From positions 155,820 to 219,819 of the forward strand of contig JADJJK010000007.1 in the NCBI GenBank assembly GCA_016706545.1: a stretch of 64,000 bases of DNA, read 5' to 3'. Made by a program: the position numbers and the translations under genes. Below the pieces are notes generated by a model. The model had not been told where the DNA came from. It saw only the letters and a program-made list of their open reading frames with translations, and made no database searches. Shown here piece after piece: positions 21,361 to 31,829 of this stretch. The DNA is from Myxococcales bacterium. GTDB taxonomy: Bacteria; Myxococcota_A; Polyangia; Haliangiales; Haliangiaceae. Positions within the stretch are counted from its first letter, which is position 1. The number at the start of each line of letters is the position of its first letter.

Positions 21361-24192
21361 TTACCGCTGGTGGACCGCGCCGATGGCTGCGGTGCGGCCA
21401 GGGCCGTGGCAGAGCATGCACTGCTCCTGCGCAGCGCCCGGCGCCAGCACGGTCGAGCGCGGCGTGTAGAACCGCCCGCCGTGCGCGGTCATGTGGTCGA
21501 TGGCGATGCTCGAGTCATGGCACGAGACACAGGCCCCGGTCACCGCTGACAGCACCAGGGTGGTCCCGGCGGCCGGGCTGGTGGTGTTGGTGGCCGCGTT
21601 GTACGAGAAGCCGGCGCCATAGTCCGTCACGTTGTCGGCGATGACGTACGGCGACAGCGTGTAGTAGCTGCCGTTCTGCAGCGGATCGGAGTTGTAGCGG
21701 CCGGTGGCTACCGTGGTCAGCGGCATCTTGGAGACCGCTGCCAGGTTGCCCGAGTTGGTGAAGTCATACGTGCCCGGCAGGTGGCACGTGGTGCAGGTGT
21801 TGAGCGTGCCCGGGAACTCGATCTCGTTGTAGCCCTCGCCAGCGGCCGCCGCATGCCAGGTGAACGGCACCGTGCGCTTGCGCCCCGCGTGGACCGCGTG
21901 GATGAAGTACTTGGAGCCAGCCGACCACCCAGAGCTCGTGCGGTTGGGGTTGTGGCAGAACGAGCAGGTCGGTCCATCATTGCGCTGGCCAGAGTGGAAG
22001 TTCGGCGCGACGCCCAGGGTGGCGTGGCAGCTCTTGCACTTGCCGTTGTCCACGATGGGCCGACGACCGGTGTAGCCGGTCGCCACCTTCCAGACGTTCG
22101 GCGCCGGCACGCTCAGGCCGCCCTGCGCCTTGCCATCGGCCGGGACGTTGGGCACCCAGGGGTACTCGGGCACGTTGGTCTGCACCAGCGGCGGCGCGCT
22201 GCTCAAGGAGTAGGTGTAGCCAAGGCCGCCGGTGAGCATGAGCGCGTTGTCCGGGACGCGGACCCCGGTGAGGCGGACGGTGTAGTAGCCGGTGGCGTCG
22301 GGGCCGGTGATCGTCCCGGCGCCGGATCCGGTGGCGGTGCCATCCCAGATCTTCTTGATGTAGCCGCTGACGGTGGCGTTGAAGTCCGTCGGGGTCAGGT
22401 TGCCGTCCTGGGGCACCGCGAAGGCGAAGTACACGCTGGGCGAGCCCACGAAGTTTGGCATCAGCTCGGTGACCGGCGGCGTTGCGCCTGGGGCGTAGGT
22501 CTGGAACACCACGTCGACGCCGTTGTTCTTGAGCTTGAACGTCATCTGCGGGCGCTTGATGCCGCCCGTGTCGGCCACGGCCTCCACGGTCTTTAGGTCA
22601 TACGTGATGACCTGGGCCCCGGCCGGAACGTAGCCGCTCGCCGCCACGAACGAGGCGTGCGTGTTGTTGTTGCCGCCAGGCACGAGCCAGCCGTTGTTGG
22701 CATCGGGGCTGACCACCGGCTTGTGGTACCGCGTGGTGGCGAAGGCACCCGAGGGGCCGTGGCAGGTCGGACAGCCAGCGTCGGGCTGCGGCCCGGCGAC
22801 GTGGTTGCAGGGCAGCGGCTTGCCGTCGGGGCCGCGGGCCAGGTTGCCGTTGATGCCGCAGACCGCGGCGGCCGAATCGGTGTACGAGACGTAGTCGTGG
22901 CAGCCGTTGCAGGCGAGCTTGGAGGGGTTGGTCAGCGCCTGGTTGCCCTGCGCCGCGCCGCCATGGCAGGTGTCGCAGTTGCGGACATCCTGCGGATACG
23001 TCGCCGCGATGCCGTGGAACAGGTTCGCGGTGGCGACCATCGAGCCGTTGTGGATGCGATGCACGAAGCTCGCGGAGTCGGCCAGCAGGTTGGTGGTTCG
23101 CCCTGGGTTGTGGCAGACATTGCACATGCCGGCCGCCACGCGACCACCGCCGTGGAAGTTGGCAGAGGACGTGGTCTCGGCCTTGAACTTGGCGTGGCAG
23201 TTGTCACATTTGGCTTGCGCCACCACCTCGCGAACGAGCGGCGCGCCGGCGCCGCTGGGCACGTAGTAGTGGGGCAGGTTGCCGGCGTGGAACGTGTTGG
23301 CGTTGGACGGGAACACCAGATCGGTCTGCCGCGTGGTCTGGATCCAGATCACGTGGGTCTCGGTCATCTTGGTGGGGTCGTAGGTCACTGCCACCGGCCC
23401 GTTGGGAGTCGAGGTGGACGGGAAGGTATACGTGTAGTCGCCGGCGCCCAGGCCGTTCTCCACCAGCCGGCCGTTGCCAGCGGCGGATCCCAGCGGGTTC
23501 AGCATGGTGGGCAGTCCTGCCGGCGCCGAGGCGCTGACGGACTTGGTGTACATGGTGAGCGGCGACACCACGTTGGTGGTGGCGTTCTTGGTGAAGTAGC
23601 CGATGCCAAAGCGCGGCTGGATCGGCGTGTTGGCCGAGTACACCCCGGCGATGTCGAGCGGGAAGCCTCGGTCATCCTTGAGGGTGAAGCGCAGCGAGAT
23701 GGGCTGGCCGACGATCGTGGTCACGCTGCCCGGCCGAACCGCCATATTGACGCCGGTGCTGGGGGAGATCGCGCCGCTTGGGCCGAAGGTGCAGACGTAG
23801 CTGCTGGAGGTCTCGTTGACCTCGCCAGCGTCGAGCATGCCGTTGTTGTTCACGTCGAGCCCGGACTCGAGCTTGGTGCCGCCGAACGGGCAGTTGGTGC
23901 CGGCGGGCTCCACCTTGGTCTTCACCAGCGAGTTCTTCCCAGCACCGTTGCAGATGTAGGAGGTGCCCCCAGCGGAGACTTCGGAGGGGTCCAGCGCGCC
24001 ATTGCCGTTGGTGTCGACTCCCACCTCGACCTTGGTGCCGCCAAACGCGCAGTTGGCGCCAGCGGCCTCGGCCGTGGTGTTCACCAGGGCGGAGGCACCA
24101 GCCTTGCCACGTTCTCCCTGATCGCCGGTACACGCAAAGAGCGACAGGCTCGTTATTCCAAGCAAGCTGACTACGAGAGACTGGGTACGCAT
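21361..24192 (-). CDS. OmcA/MtrC-like decahaem c-type cytochrome lipoprotein
   Basis: The 943-residue protein has a lipoprotein signal (MRTQSLVVSLLGITSLSLFA followed by Cys). Next come a short collagen-like piece (GDQGERGKAG) and two Cys-paired repeats of about 45 residues (GANCAFGGTKVEVGVDTNGN and GTNCPFGGTKLESGLDVNNN). Exactly ten CxxCH haem sites follow in two groups: CDNCH, CNVCH, CDTCH, CNGCH, CPTCH, then CKSCH, CSFCH, CTTCH, CVSCH, CMLCH, separated by a beta-rich domain. That pentahaem-beta-pentahaem plan is the OmcA/MtrC one. Such proteins move electrons at the outer surface to metals or other acceptors. The ATG at 24192 has GGAGGAG five bases upstream. No MtrA or MtrB gene is present nearby. 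Confidence 0.95.
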   Translation of the reverse strand: MRTQSLVVSLLGITSLSLFACTGDQGERGKAGASALVNTTAEAAGANCAFGGTKVEVGVDTNGNGALDPSEVSAGGTSYICNGAGKNSLVKTKVEPAGTNCPFGGTKLESGLDVNNNGMLDAGEVNETSSSYVCTFGPSGAISPSTGVNMAVRPGSVTTIVGQPISLRFTLKDDRGFPLDIAGVYSANTPIQPRFGIGYFTKNATTNVVSPLTMYTKSVSASAPAGLPTMLNPLGSAAGNGRLVENGLGAGDYTYTFPSTSTPNGPVAVTYDPTKMTETHVIWIQTTRQTDLVFPSNANTFHAGNLPHYYVPSGAGAPLVREVVAQAKCDNCHAKFKAETTSSANFHGGGRVAAGMCNVCHNPGRTTNLLADSASFVHRIHNGSMVATANLFHGIAATYPQDVRNCDTCHGGAAQGNQALTNPSKLACNGCHDYVSYTDSAAAVCGINGNLARGPDGKPLPCNHVAGPQPDAGCPTCHGPSGAFATTRYHKPVVSPDANNGWLVPGGNNNTHASFVAASGYVPAGAQVITYDLKTVEAVADTGGIKRPQMTFKLKNNGVDVVFQTYAPGATPPVTELMPNFVGSPSVYFAFAVPQDGNLTPTDFNATVSGYIKKIWDGTATGSGAGTITGPDATGYYTVRLTGVRVPDNALMLTGGLGYTYSLSSAPPLVQTNVPEYPWVPNVPADGKAQGGLSVPAPNVWKVATGYTGRRPIVDNGKCKSCHATLGVAPNFHSGQRNDGPTCSFCHNPNRTSSGWSAGSKYFIHAVHAGRKRTVPFTWHAAAAGEGYNEIEFPGTLNTCTTCHLPGTYDFTNSGNLAAVSKMPLTTVATGRYNSDPLQNGSYYTLSPYVIADNVTDYGAGFSYNAATNTTSPAAGTTLVLSAVTGACVSCHDSSIAIDHMTAHGGRFYTPRSTVLAPGAAQEQCMLCHGPGRTAAIGAVHQR

Positions 24193-24223
24193 ATCTCCTC
24201 CGGCTATCGACCACGTGAACGGC

Positions 24224-24239
24224 CCGTGACAGGTCACGG
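24224..24239 (-). promoter_or_regulatory. Operator-like palindrome in cytochrome leader
   Basis: CCGTGAC-AG-GTCACGG is a perfect 7+2+7 inverted repeat. It lies at about +8 to +23 of the start site predicted from the sigma-54-like element, and 31 bp before the cytochrome ATG. It could bind a dimeric regulator. The regulator is unknown. Confidence 0.5.
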
Positions 24240-24255
24240 AGCCCAACTCGCCGTC

Positions 24256-24273
24256 ATGCAACGCAAGTGCCTA
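24256..24273 (-). promoter_or_regulatory. Sigma-54-type promoter for the decahaem cytochrome
   Basis: Read on the minus strand the site is TAGGCAC-TTGCG-TTGCAT. It has GG and GC separated by ten bases, as required for the -24/-12 elements (consensus TGGCAC-N5-TTGCA), and matches at all key positions except the first T. It is about 64 bp upstream of the ATG at 24192. Myxobacteria use sigma-54 widely with enhancer-binding activators; none is encoded next to this gene. Confidence 0.6.
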
Positions 24274-24483
24274 TCACGCATTGGATAAGTTCTGTTTATT
24301 GCTTCACCACAGGGCTGACCGGACGAAGAACCTGCGTTGCCAAAAAAAAGGACGTGCAAGGTCTGCGCGGCCGGGCCGGGTTTCGCGGCGCGCCAAGGGC
24401 GAGATCTCGAGGGCCTTCGCCTTGTACGGAAGGCGGGGAGCGGGTGCGAGGGCAGGCGAGTGCAGCGAAAGCGGCTCAGGGAG

Positions 24484-24554
24484 CTCTGGCGTCAACTCTG
24501 GTGTCAACTCTGGCGTCGTCTCTGGCGTCAACTCTGGCGTCGTCTCTGGCGTCA
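24484..24554. repeat. 12-bp tandem repeat abutting the TraB stop codon
   Basis: Six copies of CTCTGGCGTCAA/GT follow the end of the TraB-like gene, within the 359-bp gap before the cytochrome gene. In another minus-strand frame the unit would encode TPEL/TPET repeats, but that frame has no supported gene. The rest of the gap holds the cytochrome promoter and an A-rich stretch at 24340-24350. Confidence 0.75.
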
Positions 24555-25943
24555 GGCCAGCATCTTGACGACGAACCCCACGCCGATCCAGAAACCGCCC
24601 GCGGTGCCGAGCCCGGAGGCCACGGCGATGAGCAGGGTGCGGGTGACGGGGTTCTTCCAGAAGCCGCGGAGGGTCTGGATGTCGTCGGCCAGAGCTTCGC
24701 AATCCCCGACGCTTGGCTTGCGGCGCCAGGCCTCCACCAGGCCGGTGACCATGGCGGTGCCGAGCAGCGGGTGAACCGCGGCGATGGGCGCCACCAGCAC
24801 GGCGGCGAGCACCGTGAGGATCGACCCGCCAGCGAGCAGCGTGAGGCCGCCGGCGGCGATGGAGGTGGGCGCGATCCAGGCCATCATCAGCTCGAACAGG
24901 GTGTGCCCGTCGCGGCCGGCGCGCGTGACATCGTCGATGCGGTGGCTGCTGGCCTGCCAGCCCCAGAGCAGGCCGGCGAGAAAGAGGGCAGGGATGAGCC
25001 ACTTGAGCGCGGTCCACACCAGCGACGGCGGCGGCAGGGTCTCGAGCGCCTTGCGATCCACCGGCTGACCAAAGGTCGCGCGCATGCCTGGCACGTGCGC
25101 CGCGCCGACCACGGCGACCACCCGGCGCGGCGCGCCGACGGAAGCGGCGCGCTCCTGGGCAGCCTCGGTCACCGCCAGCGGGCTCCGCTCGTGCGCGACG
25201 TCCACCATCTTGGAGGCCATGTAGCGGTCGCGCTCGTCGATGAGCGGCCCCTTGACCTCCGGCAGCGCCTTGGCCAGCTCGTCGAGCATGGAGGACAGCG
25301 CCTTCTGGTCTTTGAGCTGCTCGATGCTCTCGGCGGTGACGGGCTGGCCGTTCTTGTCCTCTTCCTCGCCCACCACCAGCGAGCTGAGCAGCATCGAGCG
25401 CTTCCAGAAGCCGATGTTGGCCCAGGTGCGCTTGAGCGTCAGGTTGATCTCGCGATCGATGAGCTCGACGCGAGCGCCAGCGGCCTTGCCGGCCTCGACC
25501 GCCGCGAGCAGCTCTGCGCCTGGCTTGACGCCGAGCGCCGCGCCCATGCGCCGCTGGTACGAGGCCAGCGCCATGTGGGCCAGCAAGTATAGCGTCCGGC
25601 CCTCGCGGATGACCTTGAAGATGTTGAGATCGCGGAACGCGCGCTCCTGGCTCAGCGCCTCGTAGCGCGGCTTGCAAAGCTCCACCGCCACCACGTCCGG
25701 CGCCAGCCGTCGGATGACGGACCGCACCTCATCGACGCTCTGGGCCGAGACGTGCGCGGTGCCGATGATGTGGTAGGTGACGCCCTCATGCTCGATCGTG
25801 GTCACCGAGGCGGGCAGCGACGAACCATCGGCGGGCGCCGCGGCGGCGTCTGGGCCAGGGGACGCGGCGGGCATCGTGGGCATCGTGGGCGTCGTGGGCG
25901 AGACGCCAGCGTCAGCCGAGGGTGCGGGAGTCGGATCCGACAT
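24552..25943 (-). CDS. TraB/PrgY/GumN family membrane protein
   Basis: The 463-residue protein starts at the ATG at 25943 with a Pro/Ala/Thr-rich segment (PTTPTMPTMPAASPG), then a TraB domain from about residue 45. Signature parts are YHIIGTAHVSAQSVDEVRSV, VAVELCKPRYEAL, REINLTLKRTWANIGFWKRS and VVAVVGAAHVPGM. Four transmembrane helices follow in the last 150 residues. PrgY/TraB proteins limit peptide pheromone in enterococci, and the fold resembles metalloproteases of the Tiki/GumN group; the bacterial role here is unknown. The N-terminal linker DNA near 25870-25900 is a 9-bp tandem repeat. Confidence 0.88.
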   Translation of the reverse strand: MSDPTPAPSADAGVSPTTPTMPTMPAASPGPDAAAAPADGSSLPASVTTIEHEGVTYHIIGTAHVSAQSVDEVRSVIRRLAPDVVAVELCKPRYEALSQERAFRDLNIFKVIREGRTLYLLAHMALASYQRRMGAALGVKPGAELLAAVEAGKAAGARVELIDREINLTLKRTWANIGFWKRSMLLSSLVVGEEEDKNGQPVTAESIEQLKDQKALSSMLDELAKALPEVKGPLIDERDRYMASKMVDVAHERSPLAVTEAAQERAASVGAPRRVVAVVGAAHVPGMRATFGQPVDRKALETLPPPSLVWTALKWLIPALFLAGLLWGWQASSHRIDDVTRAGRDGHTLFELMMAWIAPTSIAAGGLTLLAGGSILTVLAAVLVAPIAAVHPLLGTAMVTGLVEAWRRKPSVGDCEALADDIQTLRGFWKNPVTRTLLIAVASGLGTAGGFWIGVGFVVKMLA

Positions 25944-25999
25944 CGGCGGTGTTGATAGCACGGAGACCAAAGACGGGGCGGTCGCCCCGGCCCGGGTTT

Positions 26000-27547
<1,548 letters not shown>

Positions 27548-27692
27548 GGTGCCGTGTTCTTACCGCATCTGCTGGCGGCGGGCGCATCGCGCGCCGCGTA
27601 CTTTCGGCGTCGGCGCAGCGCGAATTTGCGCGTTTCAGGCTCCAACGCACCGCGCTGTGCTGGGCTGGTTTTGGGTACAATGACCGCGCTTC

Positions 27693-28769
27693 ATGATCAC
27701 GTCCCTTCCCAAGCGGCTGCTCGGCGGCCTGGTGGCGCTCGCGGTGGTCGTGGCTGGTGGCACCGCGGGCTACTGGGTGATCGGCGAGGGCCGATGGACC
27801 CCCATGGACTGCCTGTACATGACGGTGATCTCGGTGACCACCGTGGGGTACGGCGAGATCTTGACCGGCATGGACCAGGTGGTCCACGCGCGCCTGTTCA
27901 CGGTGGCCCTGCTCATCCTCGGCACCGGCAGCATCGTGTACTTCGCCTCGATGATCACGGCGTTCATCGTGGAGGGCGAGCTTCAGACCTTGCTCAAGGC
28001 GCAACAGCTAAAGAAACGGATCCGGCGCATGAAGGAACACATCGTCGTCTGCGGCGCCGGCTCCACCGGCCGCAACATCATCAAGGAGCTGGTCGCGGTC
28101 GACGTGCCGGTGGTGGCCATCGACACCAACGAGCACACCCTGCGCGAGCTGGTGGACCGCTACCCCAAGGCGCAGATCAGCTACCTGGTGGGGGACGCCA
28201 CCGACGACGAGATCATGGCGCAGGCGGCCATGGCCACCGCGCGCGGCGTGGTGGTCGCGCTGTCCTCGGACAAGGACAACCTGTACGTGGTGGTGTCGGC
28301 GCGCCAGCTCAACAGCAAGGCGCGCATCGTCGCGCGCTGCGCGGAGATGGCGCACGTGGACAAGATCAAGCGCGCGGGCGCCGACAGCGTGGTCTCGCCC
28401 AACTTCATCGGCGGCGTGCGCATGGTGTCGGAGATGCTGCGGCCGACCGTGGTGCGCTTCCTTGACGAGATGCTGCGCGATCGCCGCGCGACCTATCGCA
28501 TCGACGAGGTCTCGCTGGTGGCCGGCTCGCCGCTCATCGGGCAGACGTTGCGCGGCGCCAAGATCCGCGACCGCTTCGGGATGTCGGTGCTGGCGCTCAA
28601 GGGCACCGATTCGCCCTGGCAGTACAACCCCACCGCCGACGATGTGCTGGTGGCCGGCATGATCGTGGTGGTGCTCGGCTCGGTGCGGCAGGTGGCGGAG
28701 CTGCGCGCGGTGGCGGCGGGCGCGGCCATGCCCAGCGCGGTCAGCGCCGCCTCGGCCGCGCTGCCGTAG
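27693..28769 (+). CDS. Potassium channel with RCK (TrkA) domains
   Basis: The 358-residue protein has two transmembrane helices (about 8-29 and 68-92) around a pore loop with the potassium filter TTVGYGE at about residue 50. A Rossmann-type RCK/TrkA-N domain follows (IVVCGAGSTGRNIIKELVAV, AIDTNEHTLREL, GDATDDEIMAQAAM). A TrkA-C domain is last, from about 270. It should form a ligand-gated tetrameric potassium channel. A -10-like TACAAT lies at 27676-27681, only 12 bp before the ATG, which would give a very short leader; no good -35 box is seen. Confidence 0.92.
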   Translation: MITSLPKRLLGGLVALAVVVAGGTAGYWVIGEGRWTPMDCLYMTVISVTTVGYGEILTGMDQVVHARLFTVALLILGTGSIVYFASMITAFIVEGELQTLLKAQQLKKRIRRMKEHIVVCGAGSTGRNIIKELVAVDVPVVAIDTNEHTLRELVDRYPKAQISYLVGDATDDEIMAQAAMATARGVVVALSSDKDNLYVVVSARQLNSKARIVARCAEMAHVDKIKRAGADSVVSPNFIGGVRMVSEMLRPTVVRFLDEMLRDRRATYRIDEVSLVAGSPLIGQTLRGAKIRDRFGMSVLALKGTDSPWQYNPTADDVLVAGMIVVVLGSVRQVAELRAVAAGAAMPSAVSAASAALP

Positions 28770-28837
28770 CTGCGTGGTCCGATCTCCTCCTCGGGAGACG
28801 AGTGGCGTGAGCGCGCGCGTGCGCCTATCCTATCTCC

Positions 28838-29215
28838 ATGGAGACGGTGGCACACGTGCGGGAGGCGCTGGCTGCTTGCGGCTCGCTGTCGTCGGCCTTG
28901 CGGGTAGGGCTGGCGCAGCGTCCGCCTTGGCTGGTGGTGGAGGTGGTGGTGCAGGATGAGTTCACGCATGATGTGGTGTTCGCGCCCTCGCCCCAAGGGG
29001 AGCTTGGCTCCCCGCCCACCGCCGAGCCCGGGCCGGCGCTCGTGCTCGACTGCACCTGACTTGGCGCGGTCAACGCGGTCTCCGTGTGGGACCACCACCC
29101 TTCGGCTGACGAGCTGCTCGCATCCCGCGTCGCCGCTGGCTGGCGCCCCACACCCACGGATACCCGGGAGGGCCCGGTGATCCTCGGGCACGCCTGCAAG
29201 CTGCCCGTCCGGTAG
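28838..29215 (+). pseudogene. Small conserved-looking gene interrupted by in-frame TGA
   Basis: The frame opens METVAHVREALAACGSLSSA and runs to a TGA at 29057-29059. It then continues in the same frame with strongly GC-rich third positions for 51 codons (LGAVNAVSVWDHHPSADELL, then EGPVILGHACKLPVR) to a TAG at 29213. The codon bias after the stop shows the second part is also coding. The full product would be about 125 residues, and the family is not recognised. A point error or true nonsense mutation is most likely. There is no clear selenocysteine hairpin after the TGA, only a 4-bp stem. Confidence 0.55.
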
Positions 29216-29228
29216 CTTGGCTCGGGGC

Positions 29229-29519
29229 CTACTTCACGACTTGATAGGTGACGTAGGTCAGCAAGTCGAACAGGATGATGCCGCCGAGCATGACGCCGGT
29301 CGCCGGCACAAACCCGCCGTACTCCTCGGAGGTCAACACCCCAAGGAGCGCGGCCCCCGCGACCTCGGAGCCCATCAGCGCGAACTCCGTGGTCGGGTCT
29401 GGCGAGGTGGCCATCGTCGAGTACGTGAGACATCCCGAGGCCGAGGCCAGCAGCGCCGCGAGCCCCAGCGCGCTCACGGCTCTTGCTGCCGAGTGACGAC
29501 CGCCAGTTGACGTTCCCAT
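29229..29519 (-). CDS. Small membrane lipoprotein
   Basis: The product is 96 residues from the ATG at 29519 (another lies at 29537). It has an Arg-containing N-terminus, a hydrophobic stretch (AVSALGLAALLASASGC) with a lipobox-like ASGC, and two more hydrophobic segments. The family is not recognised. It converges on the TGA-interrupted gene, with 13 bp between their stop codons. Confidence 0.55.
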   Translation of the reverse strand: MGTSTGGRHSAARAVSALGLAALLASASGCLTYSTMATSPDPTTEFALMGSEVAGAALLGVLTSEEYGGFVPATGVMLGGIILFDLLTYVTYQVVK

Positions 29520-29574
29520 GCGACCTGATGGGACCACGAGCCGGCGCCGCGTGCAACCGTCGGAGACGGACAGG

Positions 29575-29625
29575 CGCCAGGTGCGCGTGGTGCGCCAGGT
29601 GCGCGTGGTGCGCCTGGTGCGCGCA
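29575..29625. repeat. 9-bp tandem repeat GTGCGCGTG/CAG
   Basis: About five copies of a GTGCGCNNG unit lie between the small lipoprotein gene and tRNA-Arg. Confidence 0.6.
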
Positions 29626-29684
29626 GCACGTCCGCGTCGTGCCTCGCGGCGAGGGCGGCCCCGTTGCGTGACGGAGCGCTACCG

Positions 29685-29758
29685 TGATCCCTGCAGGGCT
29701 CGAACCTGCGGCCTGCGGTTTAGGAAACCGCCGCTCTATCCACCTGAGCTATGGGATC
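29685..29758 (-). tRNA. tRNA-Arg (CCT anticodon)
   Basis: A full cloverleaf folds from 74 bases: acceptor GATCCCA with AGGGATC (the innermost pair is A-A), D arm GCTC/GAGC, anticodon stem GCGGT/ACCGC with loop TTCCTAA, and T arm GCAGG/CCTGC with loop TTCGAGC. The anticodon CCT reads AGG. CCA is not encoded. The gene lies between a small lipoprotein gene and the CurA-type reductase, both on the same strand. Confidence 0.95.
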
Positions 29759-29844
29759 GGGTGGGGGCACAATGTGCCGGATGGGGGCGGCAGATTCAAG
29801 GCCGCAGGGGAGGCATGGTGGCGCGGGCGCGACGCGACGCCGCC

Positions 29845-30842
<998 letters not shown>

Positions 30843-30887
30843 GACGGCACTTTGCCACCGCTGCCGCGCGGATGCACCGGCTCGCGG

Positions 30888-31421
30888 TCAGCTCATCGCG
30901 AGGGGCGCGGTGTGCAAGCGAACCTGCAGCGCCAGGGTGTGCAAGTCTTCGTCGCTCTGGTGCAGGACATCGGCGCACAAGAGGCGCACAGCGGTGGCGC
31001 CGCAGCACTGCCAGGCCCAGGCCTGGAAGTCCACGGGGTGGAGGGTCAGGCGCGACAGGGAGATCACGCCGGCGGGGCGGGTGTCGAGCGCGGCGATGCC
31101 GGCGAACACCAGGGCCTCGAGGCCCGGCGCCGCGTCGTCGGCGGGGACGTCGACGTGGACCTCGAGGCGCGCGCCGAAGGCCGGGGCAGGCGGCGGGGTG
31201 AGGACGGCGCAGAGCTGCGCGAAGTAGCTGGCGCCGGAGGCGTTCCATGAAGCTAGCTGCACCGCCACGGCGCCCGGCCAGCCCGGCGCGGTGGCGGGAA
31301 ACTCGCGCACGGCCTCGCGGACACGCGGCGAGCCCTCACGCAAGCGGGGCGGCCACTGCTCCGGGGAGGAGGCGAGCCAGGCCTGGCCCTGCGGCCACAC
31401 CAGGTGTCGTGCGGCGGTCAT
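30888..31421 (-). CDS. Hypothetical protein
   Basis: The product is 177 residues, begins MTAARHLVWPQGQAWLASSP, and has no signal peptide or membrane segment. The C-terminus (VDFQAWAWQCCGATAVRLLC, then SDEDLHTLALQVRLHTAPL) is well ordered in appearance. No family was recognised. It is 27 bp from the mono-haem lipoprotein gene on the same strand and may be the last gene of the DUF1501 cluster. Confidence 0.65.
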   Translation of the reverse strand: MTAARHLVWPQGQAWLASSPEQWPPRLREGSPRVREAVREFPATAPGWPGAVAVQLASWNASGASYFAQLCAVLTPPPAPAFGARLEVHVDVPADDAAPGLEALVFAGIAALDTRPAGVISLSRLTLHPVDFQAWAWQCCGATAVRLLCADVLHQSDEDLHTLALQVRLHTAPLAMS

Positions 31422-31448
31422 GGTCGCGAGGATACTCGGTCGCCGCGC

Positions 31449-31829
31449 TCACGGCGCGCCGCAGCGCAGCCACTCTTCGAGCAGGGCCCGCTCCGCGGCG
31501 CTGGGCCCGCCGGCTGGCGGCATCGTCGGGGCCTCGCCCACCGAGCGCGCCAGGATGCGCGCGCGCTGGCTGCGCGCGGCCTCGGCGTCATCGAAGTTGA
31601 TCTGCGGCGGCGAGCCCTGGCGCATGTCCAGCGGCAGCGCGCTGGCGTGACAACCTCGGCACCAGGTGGTCAGAAACGGCGCCCCGAAGGTCTGGTAGGT
31701 CAGGTACGAGGTCTCGCACGCGGGCGGCTGAGCGTCATCGGGCTGGTCTGCCGGATCGGCGCAGCCGGTGACCAGGAGGGCCCCAAGGGCAACCCAGAGC
31801 ACAGCGGACACGCTAGCTGGCGAACGCAT
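31449..31829 (-). CDS. Mono-haem cytochrome c-like lipoprotein
   Basis: The 126-residue protein has a lipoprotein signal ending LLVTGC at about residue 23 and one haem site CRGCH in TTWCRGCHASALPLDMR. A Pro-rich MPPAGGPSAAERALLEEWL segment near the end fits the axial Met and the last helix of a small cytochrome c. This is the layout of haem-binding proteins found with DUF1501-type clusters. Its start overlaps the DUF1501 gene by 17 bp, so the two are coupled. It probably carries electrons or senses redox state in the periplasm. Confidence 0.85.
   Translation of the reverse strand: MRSPASVSAVLWVALGALLVTGCADPADQPDDAQPPACETSYLTYQTFGAPFLTTWCRGCHASALPLDMRQGSPPQINFDDAEAARSQRARILARSVGEAPTMPPAGGPSAAERALLEEWLRCGAP

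Noticed and set aside
24304..24560. TPEL/TPET repeat frame after the TraB gene
   Set aside because: It belongs to a different frame from TraB, and TraB ends naturally after its last membrane helix. The frame lacks a start of its own.
29057..29100. Selenocysteine insertion at the in-frame TGA
   Set aside because: Only a 4-bp stem follows and the flanking residues do not suggest a redox site. A point error is more likely.
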